From: Granulicella sp. dw_53
GTDB taxonomy: Bacteria; Acidobacteriota; Terriglobia; Terriglobales; Acidobacteriaceae
Reading direction: 5' to 3'
Assembly (NCBI RefSeq): GCF_018449545.1
Contig: NZ_JAAVUR010000006.1
Location: forward strand, 62,001-126,000
DNA length: 64,000 nt
The notes beneath the pieces were generated by a model, which saw nothing but the letters and a program-made list of their open reading frames with translations, did no database searches and was not told where the DNA came from. Shown here piece after piece: positions 16,937 to 25,396 of this stretch (positions are counted from its first letter, which is position 1; each line of letters opens with the position of its first letter). The translations under genes and the position numbers were made by a program.

Positions 16937-17689
16937 ATGAAGCTGCAGAACAAGAACGCATTGATCACAGGAGGCGACCGCGGCGTCGGTCTGGCAACCG
17001 CTCGGCTCTTTATCGACGAGGGCGCAAAGGTCATCATCACCGGAAAAGACCGGCTGACACTCGACGCAGCCGCCCAACAACTTGGCCCCAATGCACTCGC
17101 CCTGCAATCAGACATAACAAGGTCCAGCGAACGCAAGGAACTCTTCAAAGCCGTCGCCGAGCACCTAGGCAAGCTCGACATCGTCTTCGCCAACACCAGC
17201 AGCGGCCAAAAGACAGCCCTCGGAGAGACCACCGAAGAGCTCTTCGAACAGGTCCTCAACATCAACCTCACCAGCGTCTTCTTCATCGTGCAGTCGGCCC
17301 TTCCACTCCTGCGCGATCAGGCCTCGATCATCCTCCACGGATCGTCGGTAGCCACGCTAGGCCACCCAGGCTACTCCGCATTCGCAGCGGGCAAGGCAGG
17401 CATCAGGGCAATCGCCCGCACCCTCGTCGGAGAACTCTCGCCCCGCGCAATCCGCGTCAACACCGTCGTCTCTGGAGCCATCCTCCCGATCACGCCAGAA
17501 CTCGCCGGCGAAGTAGCAGATCGAATCACCGGCCGCATCCCCCTCGCCCGCTGGGCGGACGCCTCAGAGATCGCACAGGCAGTCCTCTTCCTCGCATCCA
17601 GCGACGCCTCCTACATGCAAGGCACCGAGGTCATCGTAGACGGCGGAGCCACCAGCGCCCCCTTCAGCGGCCCCGCCAGCCGAATCTAG
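16937..17689 (+). CDS. Short-chain dehydrogenase/reductase (SDR) family oxidoreductase
   Basis: This is a classical 250-residue SDR. The Rossmann cofactor motif is ITGGDRGVGLATA (TGxxxGxG, about 9-21), with an acidic DEGAKVIITGK strand end. The active site shows the catalytic serine in HGSSVATLG and the YxxxK-type motif YSAFAAGKAG (Tyr and Lys separated by six residues rather than the textbook three, so the active-site spacing deserves checking). The C-terminal FLASSDASYMQGTEVIVDGG is standard for the family. Substrate cannot be assigned. It follows the peptidase gene by about 200 bases and appears to be an independent transcription unit. Confidence 0.88.
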   Translation: MKLQNKNALITGGDRGVGLATARLFIDEGAKVIITGKDRLTLDAAAQQLGPNALALQSDITRSSERKELFKAVAEHLGKLDIVFANTSSGQKTALGETTEELFEQVLNINLTSVFFIVQSALPLLRDQASIILHGSSVATLGHPGYSAFAAGKAGIRAIARTLVGELSPRAIRVNTVVSGAILPITPELAGEVADRITGRIPLARWADASEIAQAVLFLASSDASYMQGTEVIVDGGATSAPFSGPASRI

Positions 17690-17758
17690 ACGCACAAAGA
17701 GAACCGCGCAAAGAAGCGATGGAAGCCGATTAGTATGCAGAGCCCGCATATCCAGGCC

Positions 17759-18136
17759 TCATCGCCTCCTGCTCACGATCGCAGTAAGCTGCTCCAGCGG
17801 TTCACCCTTCCTGATCCGCGCAGCCTGTCTCAGTAAGTGCTTTCTCGGATCCTTCTGATCGCCCGCATCCTGACCATCGACATCTTCTTCCAACATCTCG
17901 GTAATCACATGTTTCGCAGGCGGCTCCACAATACTTTGAAGCTGATGGAGCGCATTCCCCAACGACGTCGAACTCGGACAGAAACCAGGATCTCTATCTC
18001 CACCGCGTCTCCTCCGTCGCCATCGACGACGTTGAAAGACGAAGACACACGCTACAAAAAAACAAAACAGATACAGCTGCACCAAAAGATACAGACCACG
18101 CCTCGCCTCAAAACATCGGCTAGAGCCTGACAACAC
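17759..18136 (-). CDS. Small hypothetical membrane protein with basic juxtamembrane tract
   Basis: The 125-residue product has one transmembrane helix (LYLLVQLYLFCFFVACVFVF, about 15-34) followed directly by an Arg/Trp-rich tract, which predicts the C-terminus in the cytoplasm. The soluble tail is acidic then basic (EMLEEDVDGQDAGDQKDP). No family is recognised. I use the GTG at 18136 because GAGGG is eight bases upstream; that ribosome-binding site falls inside the right arm of a hairpin (18137-18172 in + coordinates), which could restrict translation. It is downstream of and parallel to another small membrane protein. Confidence 0.55.
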   Translation of the reverse strand: MLSGSSRCFEARRGLYLLVQLYLFCFFVACVFVFQRRRWRRRRRGGDRDPGFCPSSTSLGNALHQLQSIVEPPAKHVITEMLEEDVDGQDAGDQKDPRKHLLRQAARIRKGEPLEQLTAIVSRRR

Positions 18137-18172
18137 AACGATCCCTCGAAAGCCGTAGCCTTCAGGATCGTT
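18137..18172 (-). promoter_or_regulatory. Hairpin covering the ribosome-binding site of the downstream small gene
   Basis: Eight-base arms AACGATCC and GGATCGTT flank a partly paired interior. On the leftward transcript the 3' arm contains the GAGGG Shine-Dalgarno and abuts the GTG start at 18136. It could gate translation, or simply end the upstream transcript, although no T tract is present. Confidence 0.4.
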
Positions 18173-18188
18173 AGATCAGAGACAGCAG

Positions 18189-18509
18189 CTAGCTTTTAGA
18201 AGGTGGAGGAAGCTGGAAGAGCATGGGGCGACTGATAGATGGATTGAGAGGCAGATAGCCAGCAGAGAACCAGAACGCAGCAATCTCACGCAGAACCACC
18301 AACCCAAAAAGAAAGACAGGTACAAGGGCGAAGTAGAACAAGACAGCGCCCTCATGGTGAACGCCATGAGGAGCAAGCAGCAAGAGCAAAAGGCTCAAAG
18401 CCACCGCTATCAGCAAAACTCCCGACAACCCTTGAAGGACTCTCTTCACACACGCAGTATAGCGGCACCCGCTACCGGGAAAAGATCTTTCCCCATCAGA
18501 CTCAATCAA
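18189..18509 (-). CDS. Small hypothetical two-helix membrane protein
   Basis: The 106-residue product has two hydrophobic helices (GVLLIAVALSLLLLLLAPHG, about 30-49, and VLFYFALVPVFLFGLVVL, about 56-73) joined by a short His-containing loop, and ends in a proline-rich tail (PMLFQLPPPSKS). No family is recognised. The start is uncertain: the annotated ATG gives a hydrophilic 20-residue leader, and an internal GTG just before the first helix would also work. It lies 52 bases upstream of the other small membrane protein in the same orientation, and the two may be co-transcribed. Confidence 0.5.
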   Translation of the reverse strand: MIESDGERSFPGSGCRYTACVKRVLQGLSGVLLIAVALSLLLLLLAPHGVHHEGAVLFYFALVPVFLFGLVVLREIAAFWFSAGYLPLNPSISRPMLFQLPPPSKS

Positions 18510-18713
18510 GCCGACCAGTTAGGTGGATAACCAACCCGCGCCTTGATCCCAGCCTAATCGTACCGACCGGTCAGAGAGACCATAAGCTGTGAACAGCTTC
18601 GGTACATTTGTGTCTTCGAATACCTGTAGTCCGCTTGGGGAATAAAAGACGCTGCCTCCGGGTTTCATCCCAATGAATCTCTTTTAGAGAGACGACCGTA
18701 TTATGCACGCTTC

Positions 18714-19898
18714 ATGGGAATTGGTCCGATGGTCAATCTTTCAGATTCGAGCAACGGACGAACAACCAGATTAGGAGACACCCCCGTGCCTGCGATCAAC
18801 GATATCCCCACAAGCCACGATTTTAAGGTTCTCATTGGTCGAACGGGCATCTCCGGTGTAATCAAGAAACACGATGCAAACATCACAAATATCTTGCGTC
18901 TTCTTCAGAATGTTCAACCGTATCGAGATCAATCCACCCAAGCGGCACTAGCTCCACTCCGTGCTCTAAGGAAAGAATGCATCGCTTGGGTGATGGCAAA
19001 CCTTAGCCGGCGTCGAGCATCACGTCCGCACATCCTGGAGTTGCTGAACGCCGTACATCGGCGAATAGGGAACGTGATTGAAGCCGTATTCGCAGATCGA
19101 GTGATAAGACAACCGCGTGAAAACTGGCAAATCCTCAAAGAAAGATCAAACCTGGAAATGAACAGCCGACGGGTTGGAAGGAGCGTGGATCCCGCCTTCC
19201 TCATCGAAAGAGCAACCCCTTCGCACGTATCTGCCTTCCCTTTTGAACCTGCCTTCAATCAGTACAGAGAGGCGCAGACAGGATTAAAGTTCGAAACATG
19301 GATGGAGCAGGTTTTAATACCGCAAAGCGAAGAAGACCCTTTTAAGGTCTACTTCAACACCGGCGGCCATGTCCCCTCATTTTTGATCACACGTTTACGC
19401 CAACCCCAGCGCGTCAAATACTGCAACGAGACGGAACGCAACGATTATGTAATTACCTTGGAACAAGGTGTATTCAGAAACGCCTCAGGCGACCTCTTTC
19501 ACACCGGAAATATGGGGACGGGTACAGCCGGACCCGGTTGGGCAATTTTCGTCATTGGGATGGACAATACCTTCTACGGAGGCTCCCACCGTACGGGTCA
19601 ATTTCACCACTCAAGCTTTTTGTCAGCGGCGCCAGTTCAGGCAGCAGGCGAGATCGCGGTCAATAAAGGAAAAGTGATTGGCCTCACCAATAAGACTGGC
19701 CACTACAAATCACGCTCCGCCGAATTAGTCCGCACGCTCTTCCTCTTAAAGCGGGGTGGGGTCGATATAAATTCAATACGCGTAAATGATCCATTCAGGG
19801 CCGCAGGTATCTGGATCTCAGGCGAAGAATGTTTGAAAGCAGATGGGATTTTCACGGGTAAAACTGGAGGCGCCAAACCAATCCAGGTACCCGTTTAA
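18714..19898 (+). CDS. Hypothetical protein with IQM-like C-terminal domain (accessory)
   Basis: The N-terminal half of this 394-residue protein is helical and basic (LLQNVQPYRDQSTQAALAPL, RKECIAWVMANLSRRRAS). The C-terminal half contains WAIFVIGMDNTFYGGSH (276-292), HHSSFLSAAPVQAAGE (298-313) and NKTGHYK (326-332), followed by a helix ending GVDINSIRV. This pattern closely resembles the conserved core of plant IQM calmodulin-binding proteins and scattered bacterial relatives (HSSFL, AAG, SGHY), whose biochemical function is unknown. The family link is from memory of motifs, not a search. The gene is isolated, lower in GC than neighbours, and lacks a signal peptide. An effector or toxin role is possible but unproven. 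A second in-frame ATG lies five codons downstream. Confidence 0.65.
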   Translation: MGIGPMVNLSDSSNGRTTRLGDTPVPAINDIPTSHDFKVLIGRTGISGVIKKHDANITNILRLLQNVQPYRDQSTQAALAPLRALRKECIAWVMANLSRRRASRPHILELLNAVHRRIGNVIEAVFADRVIRQPRENWQILKERSNLEMNSRRVGRSVDPAFLIERATPSHVSAFPFEPAFNQYREAQTGLKFETWMEQVLIPQSEEDPFKVYFNTGGHVPSFLITRLRQPQRVKYCNETERNDYVITLEQGVFRNASGDLFHTGNMGTGTAGPGWAIFVIGMDNTFYGGSHRTGQFHHSSFLSAAPVQAAGEIAVNKGKVIGLTNKTGHYKSRSAELVRTLFLLKRGGVDINSIRVNDPFRAAGIWISGEECLKADGIFTGKTGGAKPIQVPV

Positions 19899-20184
19899 AA
19901 TCTCGTTGGCCGATGGCGATATCGAATGCATCGCGTCTAAACCGGCTGGATTGTAATTGGTTATTCTTCCGCAGCAGAAATTCACCAACTTTGACCCACT
20001 ACCTACGCAACAGCCTCTCGCTTCCATCGCAAACTCTACTACTATTCCCGGAGTCAGAAGGGCACACGTAAACGCGTGCCAAAGCCACGCCGAAGGCGTA
20101 ACCGCTCTGCCGAAGGCCCGAGTGAAGGCGAAGCCGAAACGACAGATCTATCGCCGTTGTTGTTGCCTTTGCTTTTGTTCTCCC

Positions 20185-20476
20185 AAAAACCTCAGCAAAA
20201 TCACATGTCAACCCCCAAAACCACCCAAGCCCATCAAAACAAAAGAAATAAAAGTGGCACGTTAGTTTCGCCCAATCCCATAAAATAGAACTAGAGACAA
20301 AAAGCCCCGCCGAAAGGCCGGGGCTTTCTATTTAAAAAACGAAGGAAGACCGTAACTCAAGCTGGCTGAAGAATTTGGACACAACTCGCATGAAATCAGC
20401 CACATACGAGGGACTATCACCCGTAAGCCGAACATAAGAAACGGCTTGCGCCCAAATACCCCCAGGGGGGGGTAAC
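20185..20476 (+). repeat. Long dispersed intergenic repeat, copy 1
   Basis: The element begins with a TGTCAA-CCCC block after an A-rich run, has a variable middle, then a GTGGCAC-TTAGTTT block and an ATAAAATAGAACTAGAGA block, and ends about 155 bases later in a G8 tract. Copies 2 (34517-34760, + strand) and 3 (46130-46452, - strand) share the same blocks in the same order. Confidence 0.65.
20301..20336 (+). terminator. Rho-independent terminator-like hairpin
   Basis: AAAGCCCCG pairs with CGGGGCTTT around a CC-GAAA-GG inner helix, with one bulged C, followed by CTATTT. It lies inside repeat copy 1 and is 400 bases from the nearest upstream gene, so what it terminates is unclear. Confidence 0.6.
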
Positions 20477-20501
20477 CCCCTCAAACCAGAGTTAGGATGC
20501 T

Positions 20502-21197
20502 ATGGCCACACCGCACTTCTCCGACAAATCGCTCAAGTTCCTCCGCGGCCTCAAGCGCAACAACGACCGCGAATGGTTCGAGCCCCGCAAGCCCATCTAC
20601 GAGGCCGAACTCAAGGCCCCTATGCTCAGCGTCATCGACGCCATCAACCAGGCCATGCTCGACTTCGCCCCCGAAAACGTCCACCCGCCCCAGAAGTGCA
20701 TGATGCGCATCTACCGCGACGTCCGCTTCAGCGCCGACAAGAGCCCCTACAAGTCCCGCGTCTCCGCCTGGTGGGCCCGCGCCGGCCTGGAGAAGACCTC
20801 CGGCGGCGGCTTCTACTTCAGCCTCAGCACCACCGACGTCACCATCGCCGCAGGCGTCTACATGCCGGAGCGCGAACAGCTCCTCGCCATCCGCCGCTAC
20901 CTCGTCGATCACCACCAGGAGCTGCGCGCACTCCTCGCTGGCAAGAAACTCCGCGCCAAGCTTCAGGAGTTCGAAGGCCTCCGCCTCACTCGCCCTCCCA
21001 AAGGCTTCAACCCCGACGATCCCGCCATGGACCTGCTCCTTTGCCGCCAATGGGGAATCGCAGCCACCCTGCCCGTCGAAACCGCCACCTCACCAGCCCT
21101 GGTAAAGGAGATCGTGGCTCGTTTCCGCCTCGCCGCCCCAGTCGTCGCGCTGCTCAACCGGCCTCTTCTCGGCAAGCCAAAACAGCCGCTTTTCTAA
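20502..21197 (+). CDS. DUF2461 domain-containing protein
   Basis: The 231-residue soluble protein matches the DUF2461 family (TIGR02453-type), whose function is unknown. Recognisable family blocks are FLRGLKRNNDREWFEPRKP near the N-terminus, the RIYRDVRFSADKSPYKS segment with invariant Arg, Asp, Lys and Tyr residues, and GGGFYFSLSTTDVTIAAGVY, in which glycine-rich strands are typical. Length is standard. The ATG at 20502 has AGGAT just upstream. It is followed by HU with about 235 bases between, which hold no gene, so the two are probably separate transcription units. Confidence 0.9.
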   Translation: MATPHFSDKSLKFLRGLKRNNDREWFEPRKPIYEAELKAPMLSVIDAINQAMLDFAPENVHPPQKCMMRIYRDVRFSADKSPYKSRVSAWWARAGLEKTSGGGFYFSLSTTDVTIAAGVYMPEREQLLAIRRYLVDHHQELRALLAGKKLRAKLQEFEGLRLTRPPKGFNPDDPAMDLLLCRQWGIAATLPVETATSPALVKEIVARFRLAAPVVALLNRPLLGKPKQPLF

Positions 21198-21433
21198 GGA
21201 TTGCCACTACATTTCCGTGAAAATGAACCAAAAACCGGACAAACCCGAAGAAAACCGCAAAAAAACGGTGGAAAGCCTTGAATTGACGTTGACAAAGCCT
21301 TCGGAAAGGTTGAAGGTAAATTGCGGTAGGGTCTCCACACCCGCATGAACATTGGGGATTTCGCAACTGGAAATTACTCGCGGTGTGAAGAACGAATCCG
21401 CATACATCTTGAGAAGAACGAAGGAGAAACATA

Positions 21434-21730
21434 ATGGCAAAGGGAATGACAAAGACAGCGCTCGTCCGTGTACTGGCCGAGAAGCTCGAGCTCACCAACA
21501 AGCAGACCGCGGCTTTCCTCGAACTGCTCGCTGAGACAGCAGTCAAAGAGACCAAGAAGAACGGCGAGTTCACCATCCCCGGAATCGGCAAGCTCGTCAA
21601 GGCAGAGCGCAAGGCTCGTCTCGGTCGCAATCCTCAGACAGGCGAGACCATCAAGATCAAGGCCAAGACCGTGGTCAAGTTCCGCGTTGCCAAGGTAGCG
21701 AAGGACACCATCGCTCCTGTAAAGAAGTAG
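21434..21730 (+). CDS. HU-family histone-like DNA-binding protein
   Basis: The 98-residue protein is the bacterial nucleoid protein HU/IHF type, a dimer that bends DNA. The helical N-terminal half includes MTKTALVRVLAEKLELTNKQ. The beta-arm region GEFTIPGIGKLVKAERKARL-GRNPQTGE contains the intercalating-arm signature GRNPQTGE, and the C-terminus (KAKTVVKFRVAKVAKDTI) is close to the family pattern. A strong AAGGAGA ribosome-binding site precedes the ATG. The gene is monocistronic, with convergent transcription from the leftward methyltransferase gene downstream. Confidence 0.95.
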   Translation: MAKGMTKTALVRVLAEKLELTNKQTAAFLELLAETAVKETKKNGEFTIPGIGKLVKAERKARLGRNPQTGETIKIKAKTVVKFRVAKVAKDTIAPVKK

Positions 21731-21888
21731 TCTTCACCACAGGCGATCGCGCGGCTTCCGCCGCAACCTCGTCTCGCCGGCAGTAGCCCTCCCGGTACTA
21801 ACAGATCCTCGCGCACAAGGCCCTAACGCCGCACGCGAGAACAGAAAAATAGCCCGTTGTGCCCTGGCAAAGCCGGAGCGCAGCGGGT

Positions 21889-22605
21889 TTACTTCTTGGG
21901 ATTGAAAGCGAGCGAGATCAGGTAGACCCCTAGCGAGATAATGACGCCCTGCAAGATCAACTGAGCGTTGTACCGCCATCCCGCAACCGCGAACGAAACA
22001 GCAACACCCCAGAAGTACAGCTCGCCAAGCAAAGCAAAGCTCCACCGCGGCTGCACCGCCGAAGCAGGAACCCGCGCCGCAAGCGCAGGAAGCAGCCTCG
22101 GAACCGCCCGCTGATAGGCAAGATAGCTCTCTCCCTGCCTCGCTGTAAGAAACGCCTCTTCAGCCCCTATCAGCCGAAGCTCCAGAATCCAAACCACCAC
22201 GATGCAAAACACCGCGCCACTCGGCGGCATCAGCAACGCCAGCGCCAGCGTATGCAATATCGTCCCCAGGTACAGCGGATTCCGCACAAACCGGTAAGGT
22301 CCCGCCGCCATCACCTCGTCCGCCCGCAAGCCCCGGTCCTGCACCACCGCCGTACCGAGAAAAGCAGTTCCCCACGTCCGCAGCCCCGCCGCCGCAAACG
22401 CAAAGACAATACCCAGCACCAGCACCGCAATCGTAGCCGTGCTGAAGCTCAACCACCCCTGCCGCGCCACCGTCGCCGCCAGCAACTGCCAGGTACGGAT
22501 CGTATCGAGATGAAACACATAGTTCCACGGCGAAAAAAATGCAATCACATACACGATCACATGAATCAGAAAGCGAAATCGAAACTCAAGAGCCGTAGCT
22601 TTCAT
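21889..22605 (-). CDS. Isoprenylcysteine carboxyl methyltransferase-like (ICMT/PEMT) membrane protein
   Basis: The 238-residue integral membrane protein has about five hydrophobic helices. Its conserved C-terminal part GPYRFVRNPLYLGTILHTLA is the hallmark of the ICMT/PEMT family, in which Arg, Asn, Pro and His residues build the S-adenosylmethionine site, and EEAFLTARQGESYLAYQRAV completes it. Bacterial members methylate lipids or small hydrophobic substrates that are mostly unknown. The gene lies 46 bases after parB in the same direction and may be the distal gene of the folC-to-parB run. The substrate cannot be inferred. Confidence 0.85.
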   Translation of the reverse strand: MKATALEFRFRFLIHVIVYVIAFFSPWNYVFHLDTIRTWQLLAATVARQGWLSFSTATIAVLVLGIVFAFAAAGLRTWGTAFLGTAVVQDRGLRADEVMAAGPYRFVRNPLYLGTILHTLALALLMPPSGAVFCIVVVWILELRLIGAEEAFLTARQGESYLAYQRAVPRLLPALAARVPASAVQPRWSFALLGELYFWGVAVSFAVAGWRYNAQLILQGVIISLGVYLISLAFNPKK

Positions 22606-22651
22606 GGCAGCGCGAAGCGCGAAGATCCTTTCGAGTATTGCTGCGACAGCT

Positions 22652-23575
22652 CTAGTCTTCGCCCAGCGTGCTAAGAATGTGATCGAAATCTTCCAATCCG
22701 GAGTACTCGATAATCACTCGGCCTTTGCCCTTCTTATCCTCGATACGAACCTTGAGCCCCAAAGTCCGCTGCAGACGGTTCTGAGCCTCCTTGACGTTAG
22801 GATCCTGCTCGTCGAGCGTGGACTTATCCGCCTTCGCCGCCTTCTTCTCCGGATTCAGCAGCCCCTGAACATAGCTCTCCGTCTGCCGAACCGAGAAGGA
22901 CAGAGCCAACACCTTCTGCGCCGCCGCAGTAATAGCCTCGGCATTGTCCAGTGCCAGCAGCGTGCGCGCGTGCCCAAACGACAACTCACCCGCCTCCACC
23001 CGCAACTGCACGCCCTCCGGTAAACGCAACAAACGAAGGAAGTTAGACACCGAAGCGCGCTCTTTCCCGGTCCGCGTCGCCATCTGCTCCTGAGTCATCT
23101 TGAACTCCTGGCTCAGACGTTGATAGGCCCGCGCTTGCTCCATCGGATTGAGATCCGCACGTTGAAGATTCTCTACGATGGTCATCTCAAGTGCCTGCTC
23201 ATCAGACACTTGCCGAACGATCGCCGGAATCGTCTCTTTCCCCGCCTTGCGTGAAGCCAGCCAGCGCCGCTCGCCGGTGATGAGCTGAAAGCTGTTCTCG
23301 CCCAGCCGTTTTACGACGATCGGTTGCACGACTCCCGACGCAGCGATCGACTGCGCCAACTCCTGCAGCTGCGCCTCATCGAAGTGCGACCGTGTCTGGA
23401 AAGGATTGCGCACGATCTGGTCGAGCGGAATCTCAAGCGGCTTCCCCGAAGTATCCGGCGGAGGAGTCGCCGGGGCTGGCGCAGGAGGAGCCGGACGTTG
23501 AGGAAGAAGCGACTCCAGGCCCTTGCCTAGAGCGCGACGTTTGGGATCGTGATTGGATTGCGAAGGCTGGGCCAT
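22652..23575 (-). CDS. parB: Chromosome-partitioning protein ParB (Spo0J family)
   Basis: ParB is a CTP-dependent DNA clamp that loads at parS and spreads to organise the origin region. The 307-residue protein shows the N-terminal ParB/sulfiredoxin-like domain (IPLDQIVRNPFQTRSHFDEA, VVKRLGENSFQLITGERRWL with the GERRW box near 118), a helix-turn-helix (MTQEQMATRTGKERASVSNF, about 178-197) and a C-terminal dimerisation region (RLQRTLGLKVRIEDKKGKGR). The first 50 residues are proline/alanine-rich. It is encoded 59 bases downstream of parA. Matching parS sites lie upstream of parA at 24756 and 24792. Confidence 0.97.
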   Translation of the reverse strand: MAQPSQSNHDPKRRALGKGLESLLPQRPAPPAPAPATPPPDTSGKPLEIPLDQIVRNPFQTRSHFDEAQLQELAQSIAASGVVQPIVVKRLGENSFQLITGERRWLASRKAGKETIPAIVRQVSDEQALEMTIVENLQRADLNPMEQARAYQRLSQEFKMTQEQMATRTGKERASVSNFLRLLRLPEGVQLRVEAGELSFGHARTLLALDNAEAITAAAQKVLALSFSVRQTESYVQGLLNPEKKAAKADKSTLDEQDPNVKEAQNRLQRTLGLKVRIEDKKGKGRVIIEYSGLEDFDHILSTLGED

Positions 23576-23634
23576 AGGGATGTACTTTCTGCGATCTGAA
23601 TGTGGGTATGGTGCAAATGTAGGGACGGGACCCT

Positions 23635-24600
23635 TTACTTCGTGTAAGGCCAGAAGCGGACCTTCTTCTTCTCAGGAGCGCTCTTCGCCGCCTCTGCCTC
23701 CGCGGCCTGGCGTTTCTTCTGCTCCGGACTTTCAATCTTGTTTCGCCCTAAAAGCTCGAGAGCCAGCTCCCGGTAAGATTCAGCCCCTCGAGAGCGAGGA
23801 TCGTAGATCGCAACCGGCTTACCGTGGCTAGGCGCCTCCGCCAGGCGGATATTGCGCGGAATGGTCGTCTTGAGTAGCTTATCGGCGAAGAAGCCCCGCA
23901 GATTCTCAGTGACCTGCTGCGAAAGATTCGTTCGATCGTCGTACATGGTCAAAAGAACCCCTTCGAGCGCCAAACCCGGATTGAAAGCCTGGGCGACCCG
24001 GTCGAGCGTAGACATCAGCTCCGAGATCCCTTCCAGCGCGAAGTACTCCGCCTGCATCGGAACCAGCAACCCATCCGCAGCCACCAGCGAGTTGAGTGTA
24101 AGCAGGTCGAGCGCTGGTGGGCAGTCCAGCAGGATAAAAGGATAGTTCGACCTTATAGGCACCAAAGCATCGCGAAGCCGAAACTCCCGGCGCTCCTGGC
24201 TGACCAGCTCCAGGTTCGCCCCGATAAGGTTCTTGCTTCCCGGAATCAGCGAAAGCAACGGCACCTCGGTGGCAACGGTAGCCTCGGAGGCCGGATTATG
24301 CCCGAGCAGGACATCGTAGATGGAGATGCGGTTCTCGTCCCTCGCAAAGCCCAGGCCCCCGGTGGTGTTGGCCTGGGGATCGCAGTCGATCAGCAACGTA
24401 GCGAGGCCCTCCAGGGCGAGCGCCGCGGCAAGATTGATCGCCGTGGTCGTCTTTCCTACTCCACCCTTTTGATTCACCACGGCAATGACCTTGGCAGGAA
24501 CGACCGAAGCAACCGCAGGTTTCTCAGATATCTCGGCAGGCGAGCCCTTGAGAGGCTGCGACGGTTGGATCGGCTTATTTGTAGGGTGAATGGTGATCAT
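23635..24600 (-). CDS. parA: Chromosome-partitioning ATPase ParA (Soj family)
   Basis: ParA is a deviant-Walker ATPase that forms nucleoid-bound gradients and moves ParB-parS complexes. The P-loop is [19 protein letters not shown] with the signature lysine, followed by [13 protein letters not shown], the switch region [20 protein letters not shown] and the family's [21 protein letters not shown] place the start at the ATG 24600; an upstream GTG at 24672 would add 24 residues and neither has a good ribosome-binding site. The core domain is preceded by a poorly conserved proline-rich leader. It sits directly downstream of rsmG in the same orientation, the usual origin-linked order. Confidence 0.97.
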   Translation of the reverse strand: MITIHPTNKPIQPSQPLKGSPAEISEKPAVASVVPAKVIAVVNQKGGVGKTTTAINLAAALALEGLATLLIDCDPQANTTGGLGFARDENRISIYDVLLGHNPASEATVATEVPLLSLIPGSKNLIGANLELVSQERREFRLRDALVPIRSNYPFILLDCPPALDLLTLNSLVAADGLLVPMQAEYFALEGISELMSTLDRVAQAFNPGLALEGVLLTMYDDRTNLSQQVTENLRGFFADKLLKTTIPRNIRLAEAPSHGKPVAIYDPRSRGAESYRELALELLGRNKIESPEQKKRQAAEAEAAKSAPEKKKVRFWPYTK

Positions 24601-24755
24601 TGCAATAGGACCAAGGGTATTTGGAGTCGAGAAAGGAGGCAATGGGCCGTGCCTTGTGGAGAAGCCATCCACCCTGTGGAATATTTGTGGAATGCGCTAA
24701 TTGCACCGTGAACTAGACACTTAGCTATCGTTCCGTGTGGAAATCTTTTTGCAAA

Positions 24756-24771
24756 TGTTCCACATGGAGCA
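24756..24771. other. Degenerate parS site
   Basis: TGTTCCACATGGAGCA matches the perfect parS 21 bases away at 14 of 16 positions. A more decayed third copy (11 of 16) is at 24729-24744. They lie between parA and rsmG and could form a small ParB-loading cluster. Confidence 0.65.
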
Positions 24772-24781
24772 TCTTGTCGGC

Positions 24782-25393
24782 TTAAATCGACTGTTCCACG
24801 TGGAACATCTGCAGATGAAGTACCCCGGATGCCGATCGAGGCAATTTTAAGATTCTTCCGCCCTCAGGAGCCAGAAATTCCGTAGTAAGAAGCGCCCGTT
24901 CACCTCCGGCAGCCACCCTTGCCGTAGCTGCCGGTAAGGCAACCTCCATGTTGTCTACAGCCCGCAGACAAACAACATCGAACCGGCGCTCCGAAGGCAT
25001 ACTCTCCACCCGATCCCCCCAAACCTCAGTCTTTAGAGCAAGCGTCCGCACCATCTCTCGCAGGAAACTGACTTTTTTATTCTGAGATTCCGCCAAAGTC
25101 ACGACAATCTCGGGTCGGAGCAGTTGAATCGGTAGGCCCGGAAAGCCAGCGCCAGAACCGAAGTCCAAAAGCGTGGCACAAGATCCAAGGTGTCGCCCAG
25201 CGAAGAGACTCTCCCCGAAGTGCCTCTGGACGATCTCCTCTGGGTCGCGGATCGCCGTCAGATTCGTCCGGGCATTCCACTTCAGCAGCAGATCAAGGTA
25301 TCCCGACAGTTGGGCGTACAGAAGAGGTGTCCCCGCATCGCCCAGGTAAGGAGCGAGCAGGTCCGCAATCGTTGCTTCAGAAAGCGTAGCCAT
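24782..25393 (-). CDS. rsmG: 16S rRNA (guanine527-N7)-methyltransferase RsmG (GidB)
   Basis: RsmG methylates N7 of G527 in 16S rRNA using S-adenosylmethionine. The 203-residue protein has the N-terminal helical part (YLDLLLKWNARTNLTAIRDP), the SAM-binding LLDFGSGAGFPGLPIQLLRP (DFGSGAGFPG near 97-106) and the strand region FDVVCLRAVDNMEVALP. The C-terminus reads MFHVEQ, whose codons constitute a perfect parS sequence. The gene begins three bases after the upstream glutamine amidotransferase-like gene, so the two are probably coupled. Confidence 0.95.
   Translation of the reverse strand: MATLSEATIADLLAPYLGDAGTPLLYAQLSGYLDLLLKWNARTNLTAIRDPEEIVQRHFGESLFAGRHLGSCATLLDFGSGAGFPGLPIQLLRPEIVVTLAESQNKKVSFLREMVRTLALKTEVWGDRVESMPSERRFDVVCLRAVDNMEVALPAATARVAAGGERALLTTEFLAPEGGRILKLPRSASGVLHLQMFHVEQSI
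24792..24807. other. Perfect parS centromere site
   Basis: TGTTCCACGTGGAACA is a perfect 16-base palindrome matching the broadly conserved ParB-binding parS sequence. It lies inside the last codons of rsmG, encoding FHVEQ, about 200 bases upstream of the parA start. Confidence 0.92.
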
Positions 25394-25396
25394 GCG

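Larger units (their letters stand above)
19899..20501. other. Non-coding gap holding a dispersed repeat and a terminator-like hairpin
   Basis: About 600 bases lie between the IQM-like gene and the DUF2461 gene. It contains low-complexity GCCGAAGGC-type sequence (20080-20130), copy 1 of the long intergenic repeat, a GC-rich hairpin with AAAGCCCC/GGGGCTTT arms, and a C5/G8/C5 tract near 20459-20480. No coding sequence can be supported. Confidence 0.6.

Noticed and set aside
24645-24690. TGTGGAATA-like words resembling DnaA boxes or parS near the parA start
   Set aside because: They deviate at several positions from both consensus sequences. Only the sites at 24729, 24756 and 24792 were kept.
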